Shown here: positions 33,961 through 45,957 of the stretch, piece by piece
Numbering within the stretch: the stretch's first letter is position 1
Layout of the letters: each line of letters starts with the position of its first letter
The notes under the pieces: generated by a model
Database searches by the model: none
The model's input: the letters and a program-made list of their open reading frames with translations, nothing else
What the model was told of the DNA's origin: nothing
Source of the DNA: Lunularia cruciata
Lineage: Eukaryota; Streptophyta; Marchantiopsida; Lunulariales; Lunulariaceae
NCBI GenBank assembly: GCA_948567375.1
Contig: OX419761.1
Span: 53,136,501 to 53,200,500 of the forward strand
Length of the DNA stretch: 64,000 bases
Reading direction: 5' to 3'
Program-made: the position numbers and the translations under genes

Positions 33961-35384
33961 TTGGGAACAACTTGCAATGGTATATGCCACCAAGGTATGG
34001 AGGCATTACTTCTTGGGGAAGCAAGTGATCATGTGAATTGATCACAAACCATTATTGTAGACCTTGCACTTAGGAACACATGAAGAGTTGACATCATCGA
34101 TGGGAGGAACAACTCCAATTGTTTGACATCAAACTTGAGTACAAACCAGTTCGGTTCCATGTCATCCTTAATGCCCTATCATGACATTTTGATTTGAAGT
34201 GTATTCCTCACATCACAATGGCAATTACAACAATCTCAATTGACTCCAAGGTCCAACACAAGTTTTGGTCAGCTCTATAACAAGATCCCTTCTTCCAATT
34301 GGCACATAGTTATCTTACAGCATGCGACAAGGAGTACAACAACTTCTCCTTCAAGGAAGGCCTTCTATTCCATGGAACTGGATCTATGTTCTAGCCAAAG
34401 GTGATATCCAACTTGTGTGCCTTCAAGAAGCCAATGATTTACCAATTGTTGGTCACATGGGTGTGGACGAGACCTTGGATACCCTTCAATGCCAATGGTG
34501 GTGGCCCAACATGGCACAAGATGTTCAAGAGTTTGTCCAATTGTGTGAGAGTTATCAACGCAACAAGGCCAATAACCTGAAATTGAGTAGACTCCTACAA
34601 GCACTCCCCATTCCATCTACTCATTGAGAACATGTGAGCTTAGATCTCATCACCTCCTTGTCCAAGAAAAAGCAAGGACACACAATAATTGTGATGTTTG
34701 TGAATAGGTGATGTTTGTGAATAGGTTTAGTAAGAAAACCTATTTGGCACCAACAGATGATATTGTGGATGCTCTAACCTTGGCACAAATCTACTTTGAT
34801 AATGTATCCAAGCACCATGGGATGCCACATGTACTCATCTCCAACCATAATCCTCACTTCACTAGAAAGTTTTGGCAAGCACTCTTCCAAATACTCAACA
34901 CCAAACTTGTTTTGTCCATGGCTTATCACCCTCAAACTGATGAACAAATTGAACATGGAAATTGTACCTTGGAGGATATGCTTTGTGCCTTCATCAACGT
35001 TCACCACACCAATTGGGATGAATCTCTTGCAGCTATGGAGTTTGCATACAATAACTCTAAACAAGCAAGCACCAGATTCTCTCCTTTCTTTCTCAATTTT
35101 GGCCAAGATCCACTTATTCTAGAGTCCCTTCTTGCTCCTCCTCCATCTCATGTGCCTCATACTTCAACCTTCTTGACCACCATATCTCAATCCCTCCAGC
35201 AAGCCAAGTCTCATCTCCTTGTTGCTCAAAATCATTAGAAACAATATGCAGACCACCATTGTTGTGATCTCACCTTTCAAGTTGGCAACAAAGTCATTCT
35301 CTCATCCAGTAACCTACCCCTCCCACTTGATACAATAGTTTGTAAACTTGCTCCTAATTGGATAGGGCTCTTTGATCTCTAGTT
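33961..35384 (+). pseudogene. Element F RNase H end and integrase, truncated
   Basis: Zinc-binding region HMGVDETLDTLQCQWWWPNM with CESYQRNK (second Cys lost) near 34450-34570. Core NRFSKKTYLAPTDDIVDA (34720), VLISNHNPHFTRKFWQ (catalytic Asp replaced by Asn) and MAYHPQTDEQIEHGN. A 17-bp tandem duplication (gtgatgtttgtgaatag) at about 34691-34724 adds a frame break. Sequence similarity to D2 stops at about 35384, so the chromodomain and 3' LTR are missing. Confidence 0.8.
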
Positions 35385-35398
35385 GTAATGGCATTATT

Positions 35399-35509
35399 AG
35401 TTTAGGTGGAGAGACCATCCTTTATCTCTATATAAATAATATCTCTTAAGTACTTGTAATACCAAGCTAAATATCAGAATACCACACACATGCACAAATG
35501 GGTGTTACA
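35399..35509 (-). repeat. Type-G LTR fragment, left border of element H
   Basis: It matches the first roughly 110 bases of the 679-bp solo LTR at 11912-12590 (on the - strand TGTAACACCCATTTGTGC...). As the start of an LTR directly downstream of the H integrase, it is read as the truncated 3' LTR of H. Confidence 0.65.
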
Positions 35510-36826
35510 TTTACACCCGGACTAAGTTTTCACTTTGTCCTCAAAGTGAAGATCTCTCTACCTTCTATGGTACATCTTCAACTTATCATGGTTAATCCTA
35601 TCAAAGTGTCTTCCTCCCAACTCCTTGAGATCATAGGTGTAATTGCCCCACACCTTCTCCACTATGAAAGGTCCAAAGTACTTAGGCGAAAACTTCTTTT
35701 GCACTCTCTTGAATAGAAGCAAATCAAACAACATTACCCAATCACCTTCCTTGAAAGGCTCCACCTTCTTCTTGCCTTGCCTCTTCTCATAGCTCTCCTT
35801 TTTTTCCTTTGGGCTTGGTCCACTCAAGCCATAGCAACTACTCTTGCCTCTTCCAACTCATGAGTTGATCCTTCCTTGACTTCTCTGCATCACTTCCTTG
35901 TGCTTTCTTCAATCTCCTATGAATGCTTTGGAAGGTAGGAAGATCAAAGTGAATAGATAGGGTAGACTCAATACCATATACCAATTGAAATGGAGAATAT
36001 CCGGTGGAGGTCTTCATGATTGTCCTATACTCCCACAAAACTGCATGAATCCTCTTGTCCCAATGATGTTTAGCCCCTTCTATTTCTGCATCTTTGGCCA
36101 ATATCATGCACAAGGTCTGATTGGTTCTTTCTGCCAAGCCATTGGAATTTGGCTTATAGGATGTAGTTACTCTATGTGTGATAGAGAAATGTTGTAGCAT
36201 GGATGTATTAATGCTTCCTATAAACTCTCCTCCTCTATCAGAAACCAACTCCAAAGGGCATCCAAACCTAGTGATAATGCATTCTTAAAGAAATCTACCC
36301 ACTTCATTTTCATTCTTGTCCTTCAATGGTCTAGCCTCAACCCACTTGGTAAGGTAATCAGTAACTACCACAATGTACCGATTGTTCATTGGGTTTCTAT
36401 TGAGAGGACCTACAAAATCAATTCCCACTTCTCAAAAGGTCCTAGCAATGGAATTGATCTAAGTGGTAGAGTGGATGTAGACTTTCTAGCAAAAGCTTGA
36501 CAAACATAACAAGTTTTGCAATAATCAAGACAATCCTTGAAAATCCCTCTCCAATGGTAACCTGCATCTAGAATCTTGAAAGCAATCACCTTTCTTGCAA
36601 AGTGTCCTCCACATACTAAACCTTCATGAAACTCCTTTATGAGTAGGATAGACTCTTCCTTACCTATAGCTCTTTGAAGTAGACCATCTGCTCCTTGGTG
36701 GAAAAGAATATCCTCCACCATTGTGTAAGGTCTAGATCTTGCTACAAGGGCCTTCCTCTCCCTAGCATGCATCCCTTTTGGATAGTTACCTCTTGTCACA
36801 AAATCCACAATCTCCTTGTACTCCAT
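35510..36826 (-). pseudogene. Element H integrase
   Basis: On the - strand: RNase H-integrase linker and zinc-binding region HEGLVCGGHFARKVIAFKIL...CKTCYVCQ (36630-36480). The core follows with ELVSDRGGEFIGSI (36254) and NSNGLAERTNQTL (about 36135, catalytic E), then GEFKEGDWV-like DWVMLFD, PKYFGPFIV. No chromodomain follows the C-terminal GRHFDRINHDKLKMYHRR, so H is a non-chromodomain gypsy. The stretch 36290-36409 between the two open parts is broken. Confidence 0.85.
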
Positions 36827-36835
36827 TGGAACCTC

Positions 36836-38110
36836 TTAGGTGACTGAGATTGTCATGATCTCCTCATCCGGGAAGGAATCATCCATTGGCTCATCTCCAT
36901 CATGATCATAGGCTCTAGATAACAAATCAGCATTTGCATGTTTCTTTCTTGGCCTATCCTCAATGGTGTAATCATACTCAGACAAGAGTATCATCCACCT
37001 TGCTAGTCTCCCTTCAACATTAGGCTTGTTGAAGATGTACTTCAAAGCCTGGTGATTCGTGACAATGGTGGCTTTCCCTCCAATCAAGTAGTGTCTAAAC
37101 TTCTTGAGACCAAAGATCACTGCCAATCCTTCTCTCTCCGTGGCAGAGTAGTTCTTCTCTGTTGAAACCATCTGCCTACTAGCATAAGCTATTGGATGAT
37201 CATGCCCATCTTGGTCTAATTGACTAAGAGTGCATCCTATAGCTACATTAGAAGCATCAGTGTAGAGGATGAAAGGCTTACTCCAATCAGGTTTAGCAAG
37301 AATTGGAGCTACAACAAGGGATTGCTTGAGCTCCTCATAAGCTTTGAGAGCCTCCTTGTCTTCCAAAATCACCATGTAATCTACACCTTTCTTCATGTAG
37401 ATGGTCAATGCATAAGCCTTGTTGGAAAATGAGAAGATAAACCTCCTATAGTATCCAACCATCCCCAAGAATTGGCATAACTTTTTCAAGCTTGAAGGGA
37501 ATGGAAGGTCTGAGATTTTCTTCACCTTCTCAGGATCAACTGCTATTCTATCCTTGGAGATGATGTGCCCCAAAAGTAGACCTTCTTCACATCCAAAAAT
37601 GCACTTCTTTGGGTTGAGTGATGCATTTGCCTCATCCAAGCGTTGCAAGACTTTGATTAGGTGTTCAAAGTGCTCCTCCTTGCTCCCATAGACACAAAAG
37701 TCATCAATGAAGTCTCTCACAAATTTCCCAATGAAAGGTTCAAATACCTTGTTCATGAATTGTTGGAATGTGGTTGGATCATTGCAAAGCCCAAAAGGCA
37801 TGACCTCAAAAGTGTTAGTTTCCCAAGGTGTGGTGAATGTGGTGAGTTGTTGATGCTCTGGTGCAATCTTGATTTGGTTATATCCACTATAACCATCTCC
37901 AAAATTGTATCTCTCATGACTTGCAACCTCCTCCAAGATTTCATCAATGAATGGCAATGGGTAGTAGTCCTTCTTGGTAACAACATTGAGCTTCTTGTAA
38001 TCCACACATACCCAAAGCTTGCCATTCTTTTTCTTCACAATGACAACTGGAGACACCCGTTCTGAATTCTCTACCTCAAAGATAAATCCAGCCTCCTTGA
38101 GCTTATCAAT
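36836..38110 (-). pseudogene. Element H reverse transcriptase and RNase H
   Basis: An open frame of about 406 codons has VIVKKKNGKLWVCVDYKKLN, FEVMPFGLCNDPTTFQ, FIDDFCVYG (catalytic DD present), GYYRRFIFSFS, RNase H ILYTDASNVAIGCTLSQ, SATEREGLAVIFGLKKF and HANADLLSRA. It is the longest uninterrupted pol fragment in the window. It belongs to a gypsy lineage distinct from families 1 and 2. The upstream join to gag lacks any protease motif. Confidence 0.9.
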
Positions 38111-38149
38111 CTCTTCCTAACCCCTTCCTCTATGGTAAGTGGAATTTGG

Positions 38150-38870
38150 GCAATTCCTTTGGATATGGTCTCTTCCTCCACAACCAAAACAATTTCTATC
38201 ATTGAAATTTTTGGTTGGTTGGCCTCCTCTATATGGATAATTTCCATAACTCCTAGGCCCTCTCCCTACATTCTTATCCACCTCTCTCTTCTCCTATAAT
38301 TGCACCACATTGATCTTGAGATCCGCAAGTTGTTCTGTGATGGTTTGAAGTGGATCCTTTGGTGGAGGTGCAAGAATTGGAGAAATTACTACTTGTGGTG
38401 CAACACTTGCCACCAAAGTATCAGAAGTTCCACCATACTTGTAGCCTTGAGGAGGATGCACAACCTCCTTCACCACTAAATCACTCTCATCCCCTTCCAA
38501 ACTCTCCTCCATACAAATTCTGATCTTGATAGCTTCAACCTTGGAAGAAGGTTTCTCATATCTCACCTTGCTTCTAATTTGTGGTCTCAACACTCCCACA
38601 AAATTCTTGGTGAGCATGGCCCCTATGCCAATCATAGTAGTCTCCACATCATCTCCACCCTTCCTCAACACTATGCAAAATCTGGACTCTAACTTTTCCA
38701 CTCTTTCCATATAGACTCTCACTTTCTCTCCATCTCCTTGCTTGAGAAATGTAACCTCACTCATTAGGAAGAAAGTTCTCAATGAGTGCTAAAGTCAAAG
38801 TCTCCCAAGACTCCTCTTCCCCATCTCTCCTCTCTCTCTTTTGGTATTCTGACTCATACCATGTAAGTGT
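38150..38870 (-). pseudogene. Element H gag (second part) with zinc knuckle
   Basis: Gag residues MSEVTFLKQGDGEKVRVYMERVEKLE (38782 on) lead to CFGCGGRDHIQRNC (CX2CX4HX4C) near 38170-38210. The knuckle is followed within about 30 codons by EEIDKLKEAGFIFEV, the RT lead-in, so protease and the RT N-terminus appear deleted. The N-terminal part of gag lies beyond element I at 45446-45590. Confidence 0.75.
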
Positions 38871-38875
38871 TGCAT

Positions 38876-39616
38876 TGTAATACCAAGAACTAGCCATATG
38901 ATCTAGATGTGAAATTCGGTTTGGTAACATCTAGAATGATGTTATACATGATGATCAAAATAGATAAGATAGAATTATCACCAAAAGAGTACTTCTACTA
39001 ATAGGGCAGAAACCAAAATAGACTTGAGAACCTTAGAACCAATAGCTAGACATATGATTTAAAGGTCAGAATTGGTTTGGTAACATCTAGAAAGATGTTA
39101 CACATGATGGACTAAACAGATCAGAAAGAGGTATCACCAAAAAGGGGACTTCTACTAATAGAGTAGGAACCAAAATATGCCTGAAATCTTTGAAGGCAAT
39201 TTTGGAAGCCTAAACAAATGAATTAGGCCTTGAAAATGTGTAGATTCCTCCCCCCAATGGAGGAAAGGTTGGCCTTTCCTTCCCCCTGCTTTGTCTCATC
39301 AAGAGCTTTCCAACGGTACCTTACTCATGTGATTCTGAGATTCCTATAGGAAGATTCCCTAAAAGATTCCCTCCGGTCAAAGCTTGTTTGACCAACCAGA
39401 TAGGACCTAGACCAGACATGTCACCCATCCAAGTAAGTAATCCAAGGGTGGAGCTTGCTGACATGTCACCTATCTGTGTTCCTAATCCTATGGTGGAGCT
39501 TCCTTGGAGGAGATCCTCTTTGTCTATATAATAAAGAGAAGGTGCTCCCTTGGGGCATCTATGGTTTGAGTGTGCAATCTTTGTTTTCTCTCTTCTCTTG
39601 TCCTTGGAGTATTACA
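38876..39616 (+). repeat. 5' LTR of element I
   Basis: 741 bp, TGTAATACCAAGAAC to GGAGTATTACA. A TATA box (TATATAAT at 39525-39532) overlaps an AATAAA at 39530-39535. Confidence 0.93.
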
Positions 39617-39617
39617 A

Positions 39618-39629
39618 TGGTATCAGAGC
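39618..39629 (+). other. Primer-binding site of element I
   Basis: TGGTATCAGAGC one base after the LTR is a perfect match to the initiator-Met tRNA 3' complement. Confidence 0.93.
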
Positions 39630-40218
39630 GAGTGTTTTAGTCCAAGAGAGTGGATCATCCCTCTTGGAATAGCACGAACTACTGGAACTGAGTAATTTGA
39701 GGTGAAGAACATAGAGTAGTTGCTAGACTTAGGAAGGACTTTAGAGGGCGGATGGGATAGATGCGCCGGGAGGCCAATTTCCCACACCTAGCTTTGCATT
39801 CTCAAACCCATTCCACATCAAGGTTATGTATATCCATCATGTGCAGATGAGGATATCACTAGTTTATCACTTTGGCACAAAATTCATGGACAGAGTGATG
39901 AACTCACCAAACCCGGTGATTCTACCTGTGGTGATATATGACAAAGAGTGGGATTTGACAATCTACATTCTATTATGATAAAATGGATATGAATGTCCCA
40001 AATCCTCTCCCTTTCAACACTCAAGTAGAAATCCGTTATGTAGTGAGGCCAAAATTGATGTTTAGAGATTTTGTAGTTAGGAATTTTGATGAGGAGTATT
40101 ATCAACAAGTGATAGCTTCTAAGGTCCCAATGGTAGTTCCGATAGTCGTGCGCCTTCCAGAGTGATTATATTGACTCTGTATTGAAGTAGACATTAGCAA
40201 TTGAGTGTTACAGGAATC

Positions 40219-41240
40219 ATGGATCCGCAATTGCAAGAGTTGGTGCAAGGAATGCAAGGGATGTTGAATGAATTTTGAGAGATTAAGATGACCATGGAGA
40301 CATTACAAAGTCAAGTGCAGATCCTCAGGAACAATCAAGCCATGCAAGAAGAAGAGCCGTCTCAAAACCCAATACCTGTGTTTGAAGTACTTGGAGAGGC
40401 ATCCGTGCCTACAAACCCTATCAACGATGAAGCCACATTGCTACTCCGGATGAAGAAGACCTGCAACATCGAGCCTTACAAGGGGCAGCGTTTGATGGGA
40501 GTAGTGGGAAATTGGATCTCGAGAATGAATCGATATTTTCGATTGTTCTCAATAGAGATCACAGAGCATGCTGCAGGCGTGTTTGCATGTGGGTACTTGA
40601 CCAATAAAGCCCTCACATGGTATGATGCTTGGGAATGATCCATGCTGGCAGAGAGAAGGGAGGTCACATGGACAGCAATGCAAGAAGGACTACTGAAGAA
40701 TTTACAATCGGTGGATTCTGTGCAAATGGCTCGAACCCGACTATGGGGATTGAGACAAAAGAATAGCATACAAGAGTATGTGGAGGCATTTCTGGATCTA
40801 CAAGTTGCAATTACCAACATGAGTCCAGCAGAGGCTCTCGACAATTTCAAACAAGGGTTGAAAGAGCGGATTCACCAAGAAGTCATGGTGCAAAATCCTC
40901 GCACGGTATTTGAAGCCATTGCTTGTGCGCAAAGAATAGCAGGAGCATTAGGTGGAGGTGAAGGAGTAGCTCCACCTCAACATTATCGGGCAGAAATGCC
41001 ACACATGGGTGGACCAGTACCGATGGAACTGGGCAACCTTTGATTCCGAGATCGAGGAGCACGGCCGCTTCCAGGGGAGCGGGGACGGGTAGAAGAACAA
41101 AGAGATGGAGTCACACGAGGAGAAAGGACTTGAGGAGAACAACATTGTTGTTACAATTGTGGCCGTATTGGGCACATATCTACCAATTGTCGCACTCGTT
41201 TCCCTAGAGGTCCTCGGCCTTTGTTCAGGCAATCTTTGAA
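40219..41240 (+). pseudogene. Element I gag with zinc knuckle
   Basis: The ATG at 40219 matches the start in element C. The capsid core (WISRMNRYFRLF, LTWYDAWE) and LWGLRQKNSIQEYVEAF are kept. The knuckle CX2CX4HX4C (CGRIGHISTNC) lies near 41155-41195. Stops: TGA at about 40277 and 40636, both at codons that are CGA in element C, and TGA at 41041, shared with C. Confidence 0.88.
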
Positions 41241-41402
41241 CAACATGGAGAGGCATATTGAAGAGGAGGAGGTGGAAATCACTTCGGAAAACAAAGGTCG
41301 CCAGTAAATGTACCTCGTGGCCTTACTAGCTCAATAAGGAAGCAGAGAAGCAAGGGGAGGAAGAAGAATAATGTGCAAAGATCCCAAAAGGCAACCTCAT
41401 AA

Positions 41403-41960
41403 TTGATTGTCGTGAATGGAATCCTAGAAGGTAATCAAGTGAGAGTATTAATAGATCCGGGAGCAACGGAGAATTTCTTGTCTTGCTTTGTTGCAATAAG
41501 ATTGGGAATGGATCTAGAAAGAGATGGAAGTGAAGAAGTAGAGTTACCAAATGGGCAAACAGAGAGGATTGAATCATTACCTAGACGGGTAATCCTCTCT
41601 ATAGGAGAATATCAAGAAGCAATTGAGTGGCGAGTGATACAATTAGCTTGTTATGATGCAATTTTAGGCATGTCATGGATGGAGTAGTACAACAATATGG
41701 TGGATTAAAGGAAGAAAGTAGTGAGAACCCACCAATGGTCAATCATTGGGGTTAAAGAAAAATCACATAGGCAGAAATTGCCTCTATATGTCGTAGGGAC
41801 GGCAACTGTCTATAAGATTGATAGATGTTTTATGGGTCTAATAAGAGAAGTCCAGAGTGCACAACTTGATGGACAAATTCCTGAGAAATTGAAGGATGTG
41901 GTGGATGAGTTTCAAGATGTCTTTCTTGATGATCTACCCTCAGGATTACCACCAAAAAGG
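41403..41960 (+). pseudogene. Element I protease and RT lead-in
   Basis: VRVLIDPGATENFLSC carries the active-site D-P-G-A-T of this lineage, and CYDAILGMSWM is the conserved C-terminal strand. TAG at about 41686 (CAG in C) and TAA at about 41706 (TGG in C) break the frame. Then FQDVFLDDLPSGLPP leads into RT. Confidence 0.88.
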
Positions 41961-43240
41961 CAAGTAGGTCACAAAATTGAGACACTTCCGGGGAAGACGC
42001 CTCCTTGTAAGGCCCCATATCGCCTATCACCTCATGAGTTGGAGGAGTGTAAGACTCAAATTGAGGAGATGCTACAGTAAGGGTTCATCCTACCTAGCGT
42101 ATCACCATATGGGGCCCCTATCTTGTTTGTGAAGAAGAAGGATGGTACAATGCGTATGTGCATTGACTATTGGGGTCTCAATCAGCAAACAATGAAGAAC
42201 AAATACCCCTTACCTTGCATGGATGACCTGTTTGATCAACTCCATGGAGCGAGATACTTCACCAAATTGGACTTGCGGAGCAGTTACAATCAAATCCAAA
42301 TTGCAAAGGAGGATGTGTACAAAACTGCCTTTTGAACCAAATATGGCCACTTTGAGTATCTTGTGATGCCTTTTGGCCTCACCAATGCACTTGCCACTTT
42401 CATGAGTCTAATGAATGATATATTTCGTCCATACTTGGATAAGTCAGTTATTGTCTTCCTAGATGATATCTTAGTATACAGTAGCACGATGACAGAACAC
42501 AAACAACATCTACAAGAGGTCCTCCAAATTCTAAGACAGAATCAGTTGTACGCCAAAATCTCAAAGTGTGAGTTTGGCAAGTCTGAAGTAGACTACTTGG
42601 AGCATAGAGTAAGTGCAAAGAGCATTCAAGTATTGATAGATAAAATAGAGGTCATTCAAAAATGGAGTGCCCCAGAAGATCAGACTCAATTTAAGAGCTT
42701 CTTGAGGTTGACGAGATTCTATCGTAGATTTGTCAAGGACTTCTCTAAGGTTACACAGCCTTTAACGGCACTACTTGGCAAGGGGAAGAAGTGGACATGG
42801 GGAACTGCACAAGAGTTGGCCTTTCAAGAATTGAAGGCCGCCTTGCTACATGCACCAATCTTGAAGTGGTATGACCCAAAACGTCCAATCAAGTTGGCTA
42901 CAGATGCATCAGGCATAGCAATAGGAGCAGTCCTACAACAAGAGTGGCATGACGGATGGCATCCAATTGCATATTTCTCTTGAAAGTTATTACTAGCAGA
43001 GTGCAACTACCACACCACAGAACAAGAAGAGCTGGCCATCATTCTAGCAACCAAGCATTGGAAGCACTATCTAAGCGAGAAGGCATTTGTAGTAGAGACA
43101 GACCACAAACCTCTAGTCTACCTCAAGACGCAGAAGGATCTATCTTGTCGCCAAATTTGGTGGGCAGAGTGGCAAAAATGCTTCAACATGACAATCACCT
43201 ACGTGGAAGGTAAGAAGCGACTTGCAAATGCATTCACCTG
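41961..43240 (+). pseudogene. Element I reverse transcriptase and RNase H
   Basis: [17 protein letters not shown] (about 42125), [27 protein letters not shown] (about 42450, both catalytic Asp kept, unlike element C) and RNase [18 protein letters not shown] (about 42900). Stops at 42078 (TAA), 42333 (TGA from CGA) and about 42980 (TGA from CGA). Confidence 0.9.
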
Positions 43241-44730
43241 CATGCGAATGGCCAACAACTTGGTGGTAGAGGTTAAGATTAACCTTGAATTTTGGCGAGA
43301 GATTTTGCCTACTACAAAAACTGATCCACAAATTGTAGAAGCACAATCATCCAAAGGTGTCACCAGCACCCAAGGACTCACCTTTCAAGATGGCAGATTA
43401 TGGATCCTAAATGTCCCAGAATTACGCACTAGTATTCTAGTGGAATGTCATGATTCGGCCATTGGAGCTCATGTCGGAGCGGACAAGACCTTGGATGCAG
43501 TCAAGTGCCATTACTATTAGCCCAAGATGAGCAACAATGTGATGGACTATGTGCGTAGCTGCCTACTTTTTCAACAGAACAAAGCTTCTAATCAAGCTCA
43601 TGCAAGGCTCCTTCAACCTCTCCCCACTCCTACCCAACTTTGGGAACAAGTGAGTATGGATCTCGTTTGTGAATTACCCAAGACCACCTCAGGGTTTGAC
43701 TCCATTGTGGTCTTTGTGGACCGGCTCAGAAAAATGATTCATGTACGCCCTACCACCAAGGAGGTGACTACTCCACAACTAGCTCAATTATACTTAGATG
43801 CAGTCTTTGCTCACCATGGCTTGTCTAGAGTACTCATCATCGATAGAGGCACCCAATTCACCAATTTGTTTTGGCAAACACTCTTTGGTTTCTTCAAAAC
43901 CAAGTTGGCTATGTCCACAGCTTACCACCCACAAACAGATGGCCAAACAGAGCGGGCTAATCGTACGATTGAAGACATGTTATGCGGATTCACCTTAGAA
44001 GAGCAAGAGAGGTGGGACACCCTACTCCCGTTGGTGGAATTTGCTTACAACAATTCAGTGAATGCATCCTCCCAGGTCACTCCGTTCTTCCTCATGTATG
44101 GTGAGCATCCCTTCACACCTTCTAGCTTGATGAAGATCCGTCTTGTGGCTACCAAGGTTGAGGCAGTCAACACATTTGTTTCTAGAATCCAACAAGGTGT
44201 GGAGAGCGCCAAGCACAGATTTTAGATTGCGCAAAATCAAGAGAAGCAGTATGCTGATGCACACCGTAGGCACATGGAGTTCAATGTTGGGGATCAAGTG
44301 TGGCTATCAACAACCAACCTCACATTAGTTGGACCTCGTAAGCTCAGACCTCGTTTTATTGGGCCTTTCTCGATTCTTCGTTGCATTGGCGCTGTGGCCT
44401 ATCACCTTGAGCTACCACCACACATGAAGATCCATCCAATGTTCCATGTCTCTTTACTATGCAGATATGCTCCCCAATCAGGCCAGGGTCACTCCACACC
44501 AGACATTCAACCTTGTCCGACACTCATTGATGGCACAGAGGAATATGAAGTGGAGCGGATTCTCCAAAAATGCATGCGTAGTACTCGCCACCCGTGGGTG
44601 GACTATCTAGTACAAAGGAAAGGTTACCCCCTCTATGAAGCAACCTGGGAGCCCGCTGCCAATTTAGCACATGCATCGGTGTTGGTGCAAGCATTTGAGC
44701 AACAATTGCACAACAAGGACGTTGCGTCTT
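43241..44730 (+). pseudogene. Element I integrase with chromodomain
   Basis: The zinc-binding histidines and CLLFQQNK (first Cys kept, second changed to Phe) lie at 43460-43575. Core MDLVCELPKTTSGFDSIVVFVDRL (about 43655), VLIIDRGTQFT (about 43835, second Asp kept, unlike A and C) and YHPQTDGQTERANRT (catalytic Glu). Chromodomain EYEVERILQK at about 44540 and YLVQRKGYPLYEATWEP, with a W-to-R change in the aromatic position. TAG near 43518 and 44223. Confidence 0.9.
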
Positions 44731-44745
44731 AAAAGGAGGGAGGTT

Positions 44746-45440
44746 TGTAATACCAAGAGCTAGCCATATGATCTACATGTGAAATTTGGTTTGGTAACAT
44801 CTAGAATGATGTTATACATGATGCTCAAAATATATAAGATAGAAGTATCACCAAAAGAGTACTTCTACTAATAGGGCAGAAATCAAAATAGACTTGAGAA
44901 CCTTAGAACCAATAGCTAGACATATGATTTAAATGTGAGACTTGGTTTGGTAACATCTGGAAGGATGTTACACATGATGGACTAAACAGATCAGAAAGAG
45001 ATATCACCAAAAAGGGGACTTCTACTAATAGAGTAGGAACCAAAATATGCTAAAATCTTTGAAGGCAATTTCAAAGGCCTAAACAGATGAATTAGGCCTC
45101 AAAATGTGCAGATTCCTCCCCCCCAATGGAGGAAAGGCTGGCCTCCCCTCCCCCCTGCTTTGTCTTTTTGAGAGCTTTCCAACGATACCTTACTCACATG
45201 ATTATGAGATTCCTACAAGAAGATTCCCTAAAAGATTCACTCCGGTCAAAGCTTGTTTGACCAACCAGATAGGACCTAGACCAGACATGTCACCCATCTG
45301 TGTCCCTGATCCTATGGTGGAGCTCCCTTGGAGGAGATCCTCTTTGTCTATATAATAAAGAGAAGGTGCTCCCTTGGGGCATCAATTGTTTGAGTGTGCA
45401 ATCTGTGTTTTCTCTCTTTTCTTGTCCTCGGAGTATTACA
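44746..45440 (+). repeat. 3' LTR of element I
   Basis: 695 bp, TGTAATACCAAGAGC to GGAGTATTACA, preceded by the polypurine tract AAAAGGAGGGAGG (44731-44743). It lacks about 45 bp present in the 5' LTR near 39420-39465. Confidence 0.92.
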
Positions 45441-45445
45441 TGCAT

Positions 45446-45595
45446 CCTCAAAGAAATCTGGTAATATTGAGGTCCACTCATTCTTCCTCCTCTCCTTTTT
45501 TCCTATGCAAGCTCTCTTGAAGTCTCTCACAAAGGCCTCCACATCTTCTCCATCCTTGCCAAAGAAAACCGGAAGTTTCCCCATCTTAAGCCCTT
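45446..45595 (-). pseudogene. Element H gag, N-terminal part
   Basis: MGKLPVFFGKDGEDVEAFVRDFKRAC and NEWTSILPDFFEDA form a typical gag capsid start. It joins across element I to 38870 (TLTWYESEYQ on the other side), which fixes the insertion inside gag. Confidence 0.75.
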
Positions 45596-45957
45596 ACTAT
45601 CTTTCTTTTCTCTCACTCTATTACTAATAGAGTATATACATGACTAACACCATCTGAGAATAATCCACTCTAGGGAACATAAAAGGTTCAGGTTGCTCCA
45701 AGATTTCTGTAGCAACATCAAATCCTAGAGTGCATATTAATCTAACTCTCATGGATAGTTATCCATAAGTTGAAAGATTATTTCCATCACTAATCTTGAG
45801 AACTAGCTGATGAAGGTGATAGTATTTATGTAGCTGTACTAAGACTCTCTCCAAGATCCTTCACCAAAGTCTCCAAAAGTGATTTTACTCCACTACACTC
45901 ATGTCCTTTTGGAAGTCCTTCCACTCCACAAAACTCACACAACTCCTTGATCTTAGA

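Larger units (their letters stand above)
2917..35384 (+). mobile_element. Element F: outermost family 2 chromovirus, split by A, M and D2
   Basis: Three separated blocks (2917-3840, 14435-14655 and 32445-35384) read as one gypsy element: gag, protease fragment, then linker, RT, RNase H and integrase. The joins are supported by homology to element D2, which has the same sequence uninterrupted: D2 22020-22060 spans the M insertion point and D2 22248-22275 spans the D2 insertion point. Its 5' LTR lies left of the window or is lost behind A. Its 3' end is cut at about 35384 by a type-G LTR fragment. Confidence 0.8.
38876..45440 (+). mobile_element. Element I: full-length family 1 chromovirus with both LTRs
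   Basis: Perfect 5-bp duplication TGCAT at 38871-38875 and 45441-45445. 5' LTR, Met-tRNA primer site, gag, protease, RT, RNase H, integrase, chromodomain, polypurine tract and 3' LTR are all present in order (6.57 kb). It interrupts gag of element H. Confidence 0.95.
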
